DNA of 9,773 nt from Flavobacteriaceae bacterium. Lineage in GTDB: Bacteria > Bacteroidota > Bacteroidia > Flavobacteriales > Flavobacteriaceae. Positions 1-7,023 of this stretch are shown piece after piece; position 1 is the stretch's first letter; each line of letters starts with the position of its first letter. Location of the stretch: positions 7,448-17,220 of the forward strand of contig NZDM01000023.1 of NCBI GenBank assembly GCA_002690085.1. The letters run 5' to 3'. The position numbers and the translations under genes are program-made. The notes beneath the pieces were generated by a model. The model was not told where the DNA came from. It worked only from the letters and a program-made list of their open reading frames with translations, and searched no databases.

Positions 1-2070
1 GCAATAAGCTTCTGCTTTTTCAATAGATTTTGAAATCACATTGGCTTTCTTTCTTTGGTTGATCATGGAGGTAACTCCGGAATTTATAGCTTTAATATAT
101 TTTGAAATATCTGCAATTAACATCAATTGTTCACTAGCGTGCTTTTTGTAATCTTTGCCGTAGATGTCTTTCAACCCTCTGACATTGTGAATCAATATAT
201 TTTGATATTTCACAGCAGTTGGAATGACATGATTCCTAGCAATATCCCCTAAAACTCTGCCTTCGATTTGAATTCTGTGAATGTAGTCTTCTACCTCAAT
301 CTCATATCGCGCTTCAATTTCCGTTGGATTCATCACCTCCAATCCTTTATAGAGTGCAATAGTCTGAGGGGCAATTTTCACCTTTAGGGCAGCGGGTGTA
401 TTTTTATTGTTGCTCAAGCCTCTCTTTTTGGCCTCTTTTTGCCAAGATTCACCATAGCCATTGCCTTCAAAAAGAATAGCCTTTGATTTTTTAATATACT
501 CTCTTAATACATTAAAAATAGCTTCATCTTTTTTAAGTCCTTTTTTATCAATAAGTGCATCCGCCTCTTTTTTGAATTGAATGAGTTGTTGTGCTATAAT
601 TGAATTTAAAACCGTCATTGGATTGGCGCAATTAGCTGTTGATCCAACAGCTCTAAATTCGAATTTATTGCCTGTGAATGCAAAAGGGGATGTGCGATTC
701 CGGTCGGTATTATCCAATAAAATCTCCGGTATTTTACCAACCACATTAAGCTTTAAATCGGTTTTTTCTTCAGGAGATAACTTACCTTTTGTAACGCTTT
801 CAAGTTCACCTAATACTTTGGTGAGTTGCGCACCAATAAAAACAGACATTATAGCCGGAGGTGCTTCATTGGCTCCCAACCTGTGGTCGTTGCTTGCAGA
901 AGCAATAGATGCTCTTAGAAGTTCTTCATTGTCATGAACCGCTTTAATAGTATTTATGAAAAAGGTTAAAAACTGTAAATTACTCATCGGTGTTTTTCCA
1001 GGCGCTAAAAGATTTACTCCCGTATCGGTAGACAAGCTCCAATTGTTGTGTTTACCTGAACCGTTAACTCCAGCAAAAGGCTTTTCGTGAAATAAGACTT
1101 TGAAATGATGGCGTTCCGCCACTTTTTTCATTAGATCCATTAATAATGAATTGTGATCTACTGCTAAATTGGCTTCTTCGTATATTGGAGCCAACTCAAA
1201 TTGATTGGGAGCTACTTCATTGTGTCGTGTTTTTACAGGTATTCCCAACAAAATAGACTCATTTTCTAAATCGCGCATAAAATTAAGTGCCCTTGTTGGA
1301 ATTGTTCCGAAATAGTGGTCGTCAAGTTGCTGTCCTTTGGCCGAGGAATGGCCTAGTAACGTACGGCCTGTAAGTTCCAAATCCGGTCTTGCTGCAGCTA
1401 AAGATTTATCAATTAAAAAGTATTCTTGCTCCCATCCTAAAGATGCCGATACTTTTTTTACATTTTTATCAAAATAGCGGGCCACTGCGGTGGCAGCTGT
1501 ATCAACTGCTTGCAAAGCCCTTAGTAAAGGTGTTTTATAATCTAAAGCTTCACCGGTATAGGCCACAAAAACAGTGGGGATACAAAGTGTTGAACCAAAA
1601 ATAAAGGCTGGTGATGTTGGGTCCCAAGCTGTGTAACCCCGTGCTTCAAAAGTATTGCGTATCCCGCCATTTGGAAAAGAAGAGGCATCAGGTTCTTGTT
1701 GCACCAATTGATTGCCGTCAAAGTGTTCAATACCATGACGTCCATCAGACGTTTCAAAAAAAGCATCATGTTTTTCGGCTGTTGCCCCGGTCAAGGGCTG
1801 AAACCAATGGGTATAATGTGTAGCCCCTTTTGAGCTTGCCCATTCTTTCATCGCCACAGCTATTTGATCGGCAATATCCCGATCGATTGTTTGGTTTTTA
1901 TCAATGGCAGTCAGCAAATTTTTAAAAGTTGCTTTGGGTAAATAAGTCTGCATTACTGAAAGTTGAAATACATTGGCACCATAAATTGAAGAACGCATTG
2001 GTTCTTCATTTACTTTTTGTGGAGCCCTGTTCATAGATGCCTTAAGCGCATCAAATCTTAAAGTAGACAT
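1..2070 (-). CDS. glnN: Type III glutamine synthetase (GSIII), 3' end cut off by window edge
   Basis: This is the ATP-dependent enzyme that makes glutamine from glutamate and ammonia; the GSIII family forms large cytoplasmic dodecamers. I translated the minus strand from ATG at 2070: 690 codons are open to the window edge, against roughly 725-730 in the family, so about 40 C-terminal residues lie outside. Family landmarks are visible in order: the GSIII N-terminal motif HYTHWFQPLTG at residues 85-95 followed by TAEKHD, the metal-binding GWEQEYF at 212-218, NEVAPNQFELAP at 284-295, and the catalytic NGSGKHNNW at 336-344. The start fits the family N-terminus (MSTLRFDALK) and lies about 25 nt from a CAAAnnTA promoter element read on the minus strand. 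No frameshift or internal stop is seen. The gene diverges from a second, unrelated glutamine synthetase at 2326. The family assignment is firm; the symbol glnN follows common usage for GSIII. Confidence 0.96.
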   Translation of the reverse strand, partial: MSTLRFDALKASMNRAPQKVNEEPMRSSIYGANVFQLSVMQTYLPKATFKNLLTAIDKNQTIDRDIADQIAVAMKEWASSKGATHYTHWFQPLTGATAEKHDAFFETSDGRHGIEHFDGNQLVQQEPDASSFPNGGIRNTFEARGYTAWDPTSPAFIFGSTLCIPTVFVAYTGEALDYKTPLLRALQAVDTAATAVARYFDKNVKKVSASLGWEQEYFLIDKSLAAARPDLELTGRTLLGHSSAKGQQLDDHYFGTIPTRALNFMRDLENESILLGIPVKTRHNEVAPNQFELAPIYEEANLAVDHNSLLMDLMKKVAERHHFKVLFHEKPFAGVNGSGKHNNWSLSTDTGVNLLAPGKTPMSNLQFLTFFINTIKAVHDNEELLRASIASASNDHRLGANEAPPAIMSVFIGAQLTKVLGELESVTKGKLSPEEKTDLKLNVVGKIPEILLDNTDRNRTSPFAFTGNKFEFRAVGSTANCANPMTVLNSIIAQQLIQFKKEADALIDKKGLKKDEAIFNVLREYIKKSKAILFEGNGYGESWQKEAKKRGLSNNKNTPAALKVKIAPQTIALYKGLEVMNPTEIEARYEIEVEDYIHRIQIEGRVLGDIARNHVIPTAVKYQNILIHNVRGLKDIYGKDYKKHASEQLMLIADISKYIKAINSGVTSMINQRKKANVISKSIEKAEAYC

Positions 2071-2094
2071 TATTAGAAGTTTTTAAGTTTATAA

Positions 2095-2102
2095 CAAATT
2101 TA
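2095..2102 (-). promoter_or_regulatory. Possible -7 element for the GSIII gene
   Basis: CAAATTTA on the plus strand reads TAAATTTG on the minus strand, matching the Bacteroidota TAnnTTTG -7 consensus. It would give a leader of about 20 nt before the ATG at 2070. No TTG -33 element sits at a suitable distance, so the call rests on the -7 box and its position. Confidence 0.35.
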
Positions 2103-2279
2103 AAATTAAAGCAGTATAGATTTTGTTGGTTGAAGAGATTTTATTAACAATTAATTGATATACAATATTATATTTAATGAATAATTCCATTTGACCCCCA
2201 AAAAAATAGGGTATAAACAAAAAAAATCTACTTGTTAATAAAATAAACCCCAATTTTATGAGCATAAATACCTTATTAT

Positions 2280-2287
2280 TATATTTG
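2280..2287 (+). promoter_or_regulatory. Possible -7 element for the GSII gene
   Basis: TATATTTG matches the Bacteroidota TAnnTTTG consensus and would start transcription about 30 nt upstream of the ATG at 2326. The expected TTG -33 box is not present at 17-23 bp spacing (only TTTTATG at 2254-2260). An alternative sigma70-like pair, TTGACC at 2191 and TATAAA at 2212, has a short 15-bp spacer and is less convincing. Confidence 0.4.
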
Positions 2288-2325
2288 ATAACATCATTAT
2301 TATTAATTAAATTAATTACAAAATT

Positions 2326-3342
2326 ATGTCAAAATCAAAATTAGAATACATTTGGTTAGATGGGTACTCCCCAACTCAAAATATGAGAAGTAAAACCAAA
2401 GTTGAAGAAAATTTTAGTGGAAAACTAGAAGATTGCCCTATTTGGTCTTTTGATGGGTCATCTACGAAACAAGCTGAAGGTGGATCTTCTGATTGTTTAC
2501 TTAAACCTGTAGCTATTTATCCAGATCCAGCAAGAAGAGATGGGTATTTAGTAATGACCGAAGTTTTAAACGCCGATGGTACGCCGCATGAATCGAATGG
2601 AAGAGCTACGATTGATGATGAAGATGATGATTTCTGGTTTGGATTTGAACAAGAATATTTTTTAATGGATACCAAAACACAGCTTCCTCTAGGATTCCCT
2701 GTTGGTGGTTATCCGGCACCACAAGGAATGTACTACTGCTCTGTTGGTGGAAAAAATACACATGGCAGACAGCTTGTTGAAGAACATGCGAATTTATGTA
2801 TTGATGCTGGACTAAACTTTGAAGGCATAAACCAAGAAGTAGCTTCGGGACAATGGGAGTTCCAATTATTTGCCAAAGGTGCTCAAAAAGCAGGTGACGA
2901 AATTTGGGTAGCACGATACCTCCTCGATCGTTTGAGTGAGAAATATGGTTATTATATTGAATACCACCCAAAGCCACTTGGTAAAGATATGGATTGGAAT
3001 GGGTCCGGAATGCATGCCAACTTCTCTAACACAACACTCAGAACTTGTGGTTCTCAAGAAGTATATGAGAAAATTTGTGAGTCATTTAGACCAGTTGTTA
3101 AAGAGCACATCGCTGTTTATGGAGAATTTAACGACCAGCGTTTGACCGGATTGCACGAAACAGCATCAATTAATGATTTTTCTTATGGAATTTCAGACCG
3201 TGGTGCATCCATAAGAATTCCAATAATCACAGTAGAAAAAGGATGGAAAGGATGGCTAGAAGACAGGCGTCCTGCTTCTAACGGAGATCCTTACAAAATT
3301 GCAGCACGTATCATAAAAACAGTAAAATCTGCAGAAGTGTAG
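2326..3342 (+). CDS. glnA: Glutamine synthetase, GSII (eukaryotic-like beta-Grasp/catalytic) type
   Basis: This cytoplasmic enzyme condenses glutamate and ammonia to glutamine at the expense of ATP. The 338-residue length suits the short GSII class (about 330-370 residues) and is far below GSI (about 470) or GSIII (about 725). The N-terminal beta-Grasp part (about 1-85) includes CPIWSFDGSST at 37-47. The catalytic part shows metal-binding FGFEQEYF at 105-112, the second acidic cluster in EVASGQWEFQ at 161-170, the ammonia/glutamate-site NGSGMHANFS at 215-224, and the ATP/glutamate-contact RGASIRIP at 292-299 followed by EDRRPASN from 312. There is no adenylylation-tyrosine motif, as expected for GSII. 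The ATG at 2326 is preceded by an A/T-rich leader without Shine-Dalgarno, usual in this phylum. It ends in TAG just before a strong terminator, so it is probably monocistronic. The symbol glnA is generic; glnII is equally used. Confidence 0.96.
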   Translation: MSKSKLEYIWLDGYSPTQNMRSKTKVEENFSGKLEDCPIWSFDGSSTKQAEGGSSDCLLKPVAIYPDPARRDGYLVMTEVLNADGTPHESNGRATIDDEDDDFWFGFEQEYFLMDTKTQLPLGFPVGGYPAPQGMYYCSVGGKNTHGRQLVEEHANLCIDAGLNFEGINQEVASGQWEFQLFAKGAQKAGDEIWVARYLLDRLSEKYGYYIEYHPKPLGKDMDWNGSGMHANFSNTTLRTCGSQEVYEKICESFRPVVKEHIAVYGEFNDQRLTGLHETASINDFSYGISDRGASIRIPIITVEKGWKGWLEDRRPASNGDPYKIAARIIKTVKSAEV

Positions 3343-3367
3343 TTCACATATTTCAACAAAAATTAAG

Positions 3368-3396
3368 AGCGGTTGTTAAATACAACCGCTTTTTTT
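3368..3396 (+). terminator. Rho-independent terminator after the GSII gene
   Basis: A 9-bp perfect stem, AGCGGTTGT (3368-3376) with ACAACCGCT (3382-3390), encloses a 5-nt loop (TAAAT) and is followed by a seven-T run at 3390-3396. It begins 25 nt after the GSII stop codon. On the minus strand the same hairpin is followed by an AT-rich stretch with five T's after a short gap, so it may also help to end transcription arriving from hemL. Confidence 0.9.
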
Positions 3397-3469
3397 ATAT
3401 GTTTGAGTAAGGATAGATCCCAAATCACTCCCCTCCAAACCAAAATAAGACTTGAATTAGATCCTTAAA

Positions 3470-4756
3470 TCAAAGCGAACTCGCAACAGTTTCAACTGCT
3501 GCAATTGTAAAATCTAAGTCTTCATAAGACAAGGCATCTGTAATGAACCAGCTTTCAAAGGCACTAGGAGCAATATAAATTCCAGCATTCAGCATGCCAT
3601 GAAAAAACTGTTTGAACCGCTTGTTGTTTCCAAGTGCGGCCGTTTTAAAGTCTGTTACAGGCGCTTCTGAAAAATGAACCGAAATCATGGAACCTACGCT
3701 GTTGATGCTATGAGGAATGTGATGGGATTTTAATGCTTTTGAAATTCCTTGATGTAAATAATTTGTTTTCATGGCCAACCTTTGATAAACATCGTCATCA
3801 GAATTTAAAGCCGTCAATAACGCATGGCCTGCTGCCATGGCCAAAGGATTTCCGCTCAAAGTTCCCGCTTGATATACAGGTCCTTCGGGCGCTAAATGCT
3901 TCATAATTTCACCACTTGCTGCAAATGCACCAACAGGTAAACCTCCGCCAATAACTTTACCAAAACATACAATATCGGCACAAATTCCGTACAAGGACTG
4001 AACCCCGCCTTTATCGAGCCGAAAACCAGTCATGACTTCGTCAAAAATAAGAACCGTATCATGGGTGTCACACAAAGCCCTTAAGCCCTCTAAAAACCCT
4101 GACACTGGTGGAATACATCCCATATTGCCTGCGACCGGCTCCACAATGATGGCTGCAATTTCACCTGGATTCGCCTGGAAAATCTCTTTTACGGACTCCA
4201 AATTATTGTAGGGTGCTAAGAGCGTATCTTTCGCGGTCCCCTGGGTCACACCCGGACTATTTGGGCTTCCAAAAGTGACCGCACCACTACCCGCTTGAAT
4301 CAAAAATGAATCGGAATGACCGTGGTAACAACCGGAAAATTTAATGATCTTTTCTCTGCCGGAGTAACCCCTTGCCAATCGAACAGCGCTCATACAAGCT
4401 TCTGTTCCAGAATTTACAAATCGAATTTTATCAATATTGGGGACCATTGAGATGGCTAGCTCTGCAATCTTGGTTTCGATGGCAGTAGGCATTCCAAAAG
4501 AAGTTCCTTTCTTGGCTTTTTCAATAACTGCATCCACTACGGGCTTATAAGCATGTCCCAATATCATGGGGCCCCATGAGTTTATATAATCAATCAATCG
4601 ATTACCATCGACATCGTAAAGATAAGCACCTTCAGCTTTGTCAACAAAAATAGGCGTACCACCGACAGCTTTAAAAGCTCTTACAGGAGAGTTTACGCCA
4701 CCAGGAATAACGGCTTGCGCTTGTTTAAATAACTGACTGCTTCGTTGGTATTTCAT
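3470..4756 (-). CDS. hemL: Glutamate-1-semialdehyde 2,1-aminomutase
   Basis: HemL converts glutamate-1-semialdehyde to 5-aminolevulinate, the last step of the C5 route into heme and other tetrapyrroles, using PLP in the cytoplasm. The 428-residue length is standard. Class III aminotransferase hallmarks are clear: the N-terminal PGGVNSPVRAF at 18-28 (typical of HemL), NSGTEACM at 115-122 that grips the cofactor phosphate, GCYHGH at 142-147, the PLP-ring aspartate in LIFDEVMTGFR at 236-246, and the Schiff-base lysine K267 in CFGKVIGGGLPVGAF. TLSGNP follows where expected. No key residue is missing. The ATG at 4756 lies 5 bp after the stop of the lipoprotein gene upstream, so it is the last gene of a three-gene unit. 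No other heme genes are in the window. Confidence 0.96.
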   Translation of the reverse strand: MKYQRSSQLFKQAQAVIPGGVNSPVRAFKAVGGTPIFVDKAEGAYLYDVDGNRLIDYINSWGPMILGHAYKPVVDAVIEKAKKGTSFGMPTAIETKIAELAISMVPNIDKIRFVNSGTEACMSAVRLARGYSGREKIIKFSGCYHGHSDSFLIQAGSGAVTFGSPNSPGVTQGTAKDTLLAPYNNLESVKEIFQANPGEIAAIIVEPVAGNMGCIPPVSGFLEGLRALCDTHDTVLIFDEVMTGFRLDKGGVQSLYGICADIVCFGKVIGGGLPVGAFAASGEIMKHLAPEGPVYQAGTLSGNPLAMAAGHALLTALNSDDDVYQRLAMKTNYLHQGISKALKSHHIPHSINSVGSMISVHFSEAPVTDFKTAALGNNKRFKQFFHGMLNAGIYIAPSAFESWFITDALSYEDLDFTIAAVETVASSL

Positions 4757-4761
4757 GAGAT

Positions 4762-5547
4762 TTAGTTTGAAGTCAAGATAAGCGATTGTCCGATGCTTAA
4801 TTTATTGGACTTTAGGTTGTTTAAAGATTTTAAATGCGTAACGGTGGTGTTGTAGCGTTTTGAAATTGAATACAATGTATCCCCTTTTTGGACGGTGTAA
4901 TATGTGGAAAGCTCAGCAGATGCTTCAGTTATCTTTTTTTGTCTTTTTTTCTTGTCGAAAATATCATAGCGGTGTAATTTGTAACGCTCAATCAGTTGAA
5001 TTAACTTTTGAGGGTATTTTGGGTCCGTGGCATATCCTGCTTTTTTAAGCCCTTTGGCCCAGGCTTTATAATCTGTAGGTTTGTGTTTAAACAAGTTTGC
5101 ATAACGCTTTCTGTCAACTAAAAACAAAGAATGATCCCTGTAGGATTGATTTGGGTCATCATACTTTCTAAAACATTCCTGTTTGCGATCGTCATCGTGA
5201 TAAATACGAGCGCCTTTCCAATTGTGGCATTTGATCCCGAAATGATTATTGGCCTCCCTTGCCAAACGGCCTTTTCCAGAACCAGACTCCAAAATCCCTT
5301 GTGCTAAAGTTATACTAGCAGGAATGCCATACAATTTCATTTCATGAATGGCTTCTGCTTTAAAAAAAGCAATGTATTGTTCTGTTGTATTATAGGACGG
5401 TTTGATCACCGTTGAGGGTGTCTCAGGGATTTCAGAATTTGGAATGGAAATCTTCCCACCATCCTTACCCTTTTGGTTTGCCCTTTTTCTGGCCCCACAA
5501 CTGGATAAAACAAAGCCTATTAAAATCAATACGATGATTCTTTTCAT
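4762..5547 (-). CDS. Lipoprotein with glucosaminidase (GH73-like) and LysM domains
   Basis: This is a probable peptidoglycan hydrolase anchored to the cell envelope. The 261-residue product has a lipoprotein signal: hydrophobic residues 3-14 ending in the lipobox LSSC at 14-17 with C17 as the lipidated cysteine, then a polar linker to about residue 55. Residues 56-195 form a mannosyl-glycoprotein endo-beta-N-acetylglucosaminidase-type domain. It has ITLAQGILESGSGKG, where E87 is the likely catalytic acid, then NNHFGIKC, FRKYDDPNQSYRDHS and GYATDPKYPQ, all characteristic of the family. A single LysM occupies about 216-259 (YYTVQKGDTLYSISKRY...) and should bind glycan chains. Its ATG overlaps the stop of the upstream enzyme gene in an ATGA, which fixes the start and suggests translational coupling. 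Domain identity is firm; the exact bond cleaved is inferred from the family. Confidence 0.92.
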   Translation of the reverse strand: MKRIIVLILIGFVLSSCGARKRANQKGKDGGKISIPNSEIPETPSTVIKPSYNTTEQYIAFFKAEAIHEMKLYGIPASITLAQGILESGSGKGRLAREANNHFGIKCHNWKGARIYHDDDRKQECFRKYDDPNQSYRDHSLFLVDRKRYANLFKHKPTDYKAWAKGLKKAGYATDPKYPQKLIQLIERYKLHRYDIFDKKKRQKKITEASAELSTYYTVQKGDTLYSISKRYNTTVTHLKSLNNLKSNKLSIGQSLILTSN

Positions 5548-6434
5548 ACCATCAAATCTAAATTATTTTTTCGCAACTTTTGATTCATCCCTTCAATCCC
5601 TTGTAACCCACCGGTGTGGATTGCTAAAACCTTTTGAGACTTTGAAAACATGCCTTTATCCATCATATCAAAAACACCAAATAGCATTTTTCCAGTGTAA
5701 ATGGGATCCAATGGAATTTTAAATTCGCGCTCAAAACGGTTGATAAATTCAATCAAATTCAAATCCACTTTAGCATAGCCTCCAAAATGATAGACCTGAC
5801 ATAAATCCCAATTGGACTGCTTTGCAAATTTACAAATATCTTGCTTTAAAAAAGCCCCTTTTAGAGCTGGAAATCCAATTATTTTTTGATGGGGCAGACT
5901 GGAATTAATTATACCTGACAGCGTTCCTCCGGTTCCTACAGCACAACAAATGACAGCAAATTGTCGGTCTTCATCCGTTAGAATCTCCCCACAGCCCTTA
6001 ACGGCTAAGTGGTTGGTTCCTCCTTCGGGAATGATGTAATAATTGGGGTATTTACTTTCCAGTGAAGCAAGATAAGATTTTTCGGTTTTAAGCTTGTATT
6101 CAGTGCGGCTTATAAATTCCAGTTTCATACCACATTTTTGAACATAACTCAAAGTTGGGTTAGATCCAATTTTGGTAGAAACTTCCATGCCTCTAATGAC
6201 ACCAATGGTAGGAATACCCAGTGTATATCCGGCAGCAGCCGTTGCAGCAATATGGTTTGAAAAGGCACCACCAAAAGTCAAAATACCCTCATAATTCTCT
6301 TTTTTAAATTTGTCAAGATTGTATTTAAGTTTCCTGATTTTATTCCCTGAAACCGTTGGGTGAATTGCATATTCAGGCTTTAAAAAAATCTGAGAGGTCA
6401 ACTTAATATTTTCAACAGAATTGAATTCTAGCAT
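5544..6434 (-). CDS. PLP-dependent ACC deaminase / D-cysteine desulfhydrase-like enzyme
   Basis: This is a fold-type II (tryptophan-synthase-beta-like) PLP enzyme of the 1-aminocyclopropane-1-carboxylate deaminase/D-cysteine desulfhydrase family, presumably cytoplasmic. At 296 residues it is somewhat shorter than characterised members (about 330). The cofactor lysine is K32 in SGNKIRKLKYN (29-39); FGGAFSNH at 54-61 follows at the usual place for the substrate-carboxylate loop; the phosphate-binding glycine loop is GTGGTLSG at 167-174; and HTGGLQGI at 273-280 marks the C-terminus. Bacteroidota members of this family are widespread and rarely tested, and the motifs do not separate ACC deaminase from D-cysteine desulfhydrase or other D-amino-acid lyases, so I give no symbol. 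It is the first gene of the unit running into the glucosaminidase lipoprotein and hemL. No Bacteroidota-type promoter was recognised upstream of 6434. Confidence 0.88.
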   Translation of the reverse strand: MLEFNSVENIKLTSQIFLKPEYAIHPTVSGNKIRKLKYNLDKFKKENYEGILTFGGAFSNHIAATAAAGYTLGIPTIGVIRGMEVSTKIGSNPTLSYVQKCGMKLEFISRTEYKLKTEKSYLASLESKYPNYYIIPEGGTNHLAVKGCGEILTDEDRQFAVICCAVGTGGTLSGIINSSLPHQKIIGFPALKGAFLKQDICKFAKQSNWDLCQVYHFGGYAKVDLNLIEFINRFEREFKIPLDPIYTGKMLFGVFDMMDKGMFSKSQKVLAIHTGGLQGIEGMNQKLRKNNLDLMV

Positions 6435-6502
6435 ATATAACTCAATATGGTTTTAGAATTGTAAAAATAAAAAACCTATAGCGATACAGACCTTATTTAG
6501 AG

Positions 6503-6536
6503 TTGTATTTTTTGTCTAGAAATTACTTTATATTTG
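6503..6536 (+). promoter_or_regulatory. Probable hutU promoter (TTG / TATATTTG)
   Basis: TTG at 6503-6505 and TATATTTG at 6529-6536 match the flavobacterial -33 (TTG) and -7 (TAnnTTTG) elements with a 23-bp spacer, the upper end of the accepted range. An alternative TTTG at 6511-6514 would leave only 14 bp. Transcription would begin near 6541-6544, giving hutU a leader of about 160 nt, long for this group and able to hold a regulatory structure. Confidence 0.5.
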
Positions 6537-6541
6537 TTTTA

Positions 6542-6697
6542 GTGAAACCCAACACCCCAAGAGAAACGGCGATTTTTACACAACACCATAGAGTTTCCGT
6601 TTACCATGTAATACAATTAAAATGCGAATACTGTTGTAAAAACCATTGTTCGCACGGTACTTATGGTTACAATGCAAATGAAAATACCGAAAATTAG
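6542..6697 (+). other. Short leader reading frame rich in His, Cys and Tyr (doubtful protein)
   Basis: A frame is open from a GTG at 6542 (TTG at 6503 if extended) to TAG at 6695-6697, five bases before the hutU ATG. From the GTG it would encode 51 residues with five His, four Cys and four Tyr, clustered in the stretch LKCEYCCKNHCSHGTYGY. I recognise no protein family. There is no ATG start and no ribosome-binding signal. If the promoter at 6529-6536 is right, only the GTG version lies on the transcript, at its extreme 5' end. It may be a chance frame over a structured RNA leader, or a leader peptide for hutU. Confidence 0.2.
6623..6668 (+). promoter_or_regulatory. Possible RNA pseudoknot in the hutU leader
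   Basis: Two interlocking stems can form. Stem 1 pairs TGCGAATA (6623-6630) with TGTTCGCA (6647-6654): 8 bp including one G-U. Stem 2 pairs AACCAT (6641-6646), lying in the stem 1 loop, with ATGGTT (6663-6668): 6 bp. The joining loops are 10, 0 and 8 nt, sterically suitable for an H-type pseudoknot with stacked stems. It ends 34 nt before the hutU ATG. This was found by eye; conservation is unknown and it matches no riboswitch class I can name. Confidence 0.3.
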
Positions 6698-6969
6698 TTC
6701 TTATGGAGCCAAAAATTAAAACCTTTCAGGATGAAATTAAAGAAGGAATTCCAAACGTACTCCCCCCTTTAAAACCTTACGACCAGAGTTACAACCACGC
6801 GCCAAAAAGAAAAGCAATACTGAACAAGGAAGAAGAAAAGTTAGCTTTAAGAAATGCACTCCGGTATTTTGATAAAAATTTTCACAATGCACTTATCAAA
6901 GAATTTAAAAATGAATTGGACCAATTCGGACGCATTTATATGTACCGATTTCGCCCTGACCACAAAATA

Positions 6970-6972
6970 TAG
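6970..6972 (+). other. In-frame amber codon in hutU
   Basis: TAG stands between ATA (Ile89) and GCC (Ala91), in the motif that in related long urocanases reads RPD-x-x-Y-ARP as I recall it. One base change from TAT or TAC explains it. TAG is used as an ordinary stop elsewhere here: the GSII gene ends in TAG followed by its terminator. Confidence 0.93.
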
Positions 6973-7023
6973 GCCCGCCCTTTAGAAGCCTACCCAGCCA
7001 AGAGCCAACAAGCAGCCGCCATA

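Larger units (their letters stand above)
2071..2325. promoter_or_regulatory. Divergent promoter region between the two glutamine synthetase genes
   Basis: This is 255 bp of very AT-rich sequence with no credible reading frame, holding the control signals for both divergent genes. Visible items are a perfect palindrome CAATTAATTG at 2148-2157 and a small GC island, ACCCCC at 2194-2199 facing GGGT at 2209-2212 (a weak inverted repeat). ATTAAT also occurs twice, at 2302-2307 and 2311-2316, just before the GSII start. Any of these could bind a nitrogen regulator, but none matches a site I can name. No sigma-54 (GG-N10-GC) element was recognised. Confidence 0.6.

Noticed and set aside
581..937. 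Open frame on the plus strand inside the GSIII gene
   Set aside because: It is antisense to strongly conserved GSIII coding sequence, and its translation resembles no protein. The same applies to plus-strand frames at 1389-1604 and 1611-1823 and the minus-strand frame at 1542-1769.
2148..2157. CAATTAATTG palindrome as a defined regulator operator
   Set aside because: Short palindromes are expected by chance in such AT-rich DNA and no known consensus matches, so it is only mentioned as part of the intergenic region.
2606..3145. Overlapping frames on both strands inside the GSII gene
   Set aside because: They are out-of-frame shadows of well-conserved GSII codons with no start signals or family resemblance.
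5402..5722. Plus-strand frame spanning the junction of the lyase and lipoprotein genes
   Set aside because: It is antisense to both real genes across their ATGA overlap and has a meaningless composition. The plus-strand frame at 4860-5048 was dropped for the same reason.
6970..6972. TAG in hutU as programmed recoding (for example pyrrolysine) or a reassigned codon
   Set aside because: The expected residue is an ordinary tyrosine away from the catalytic centre, urocanases are not known to be recoded, and TAG ends the GSII gene normally just before a terminator.
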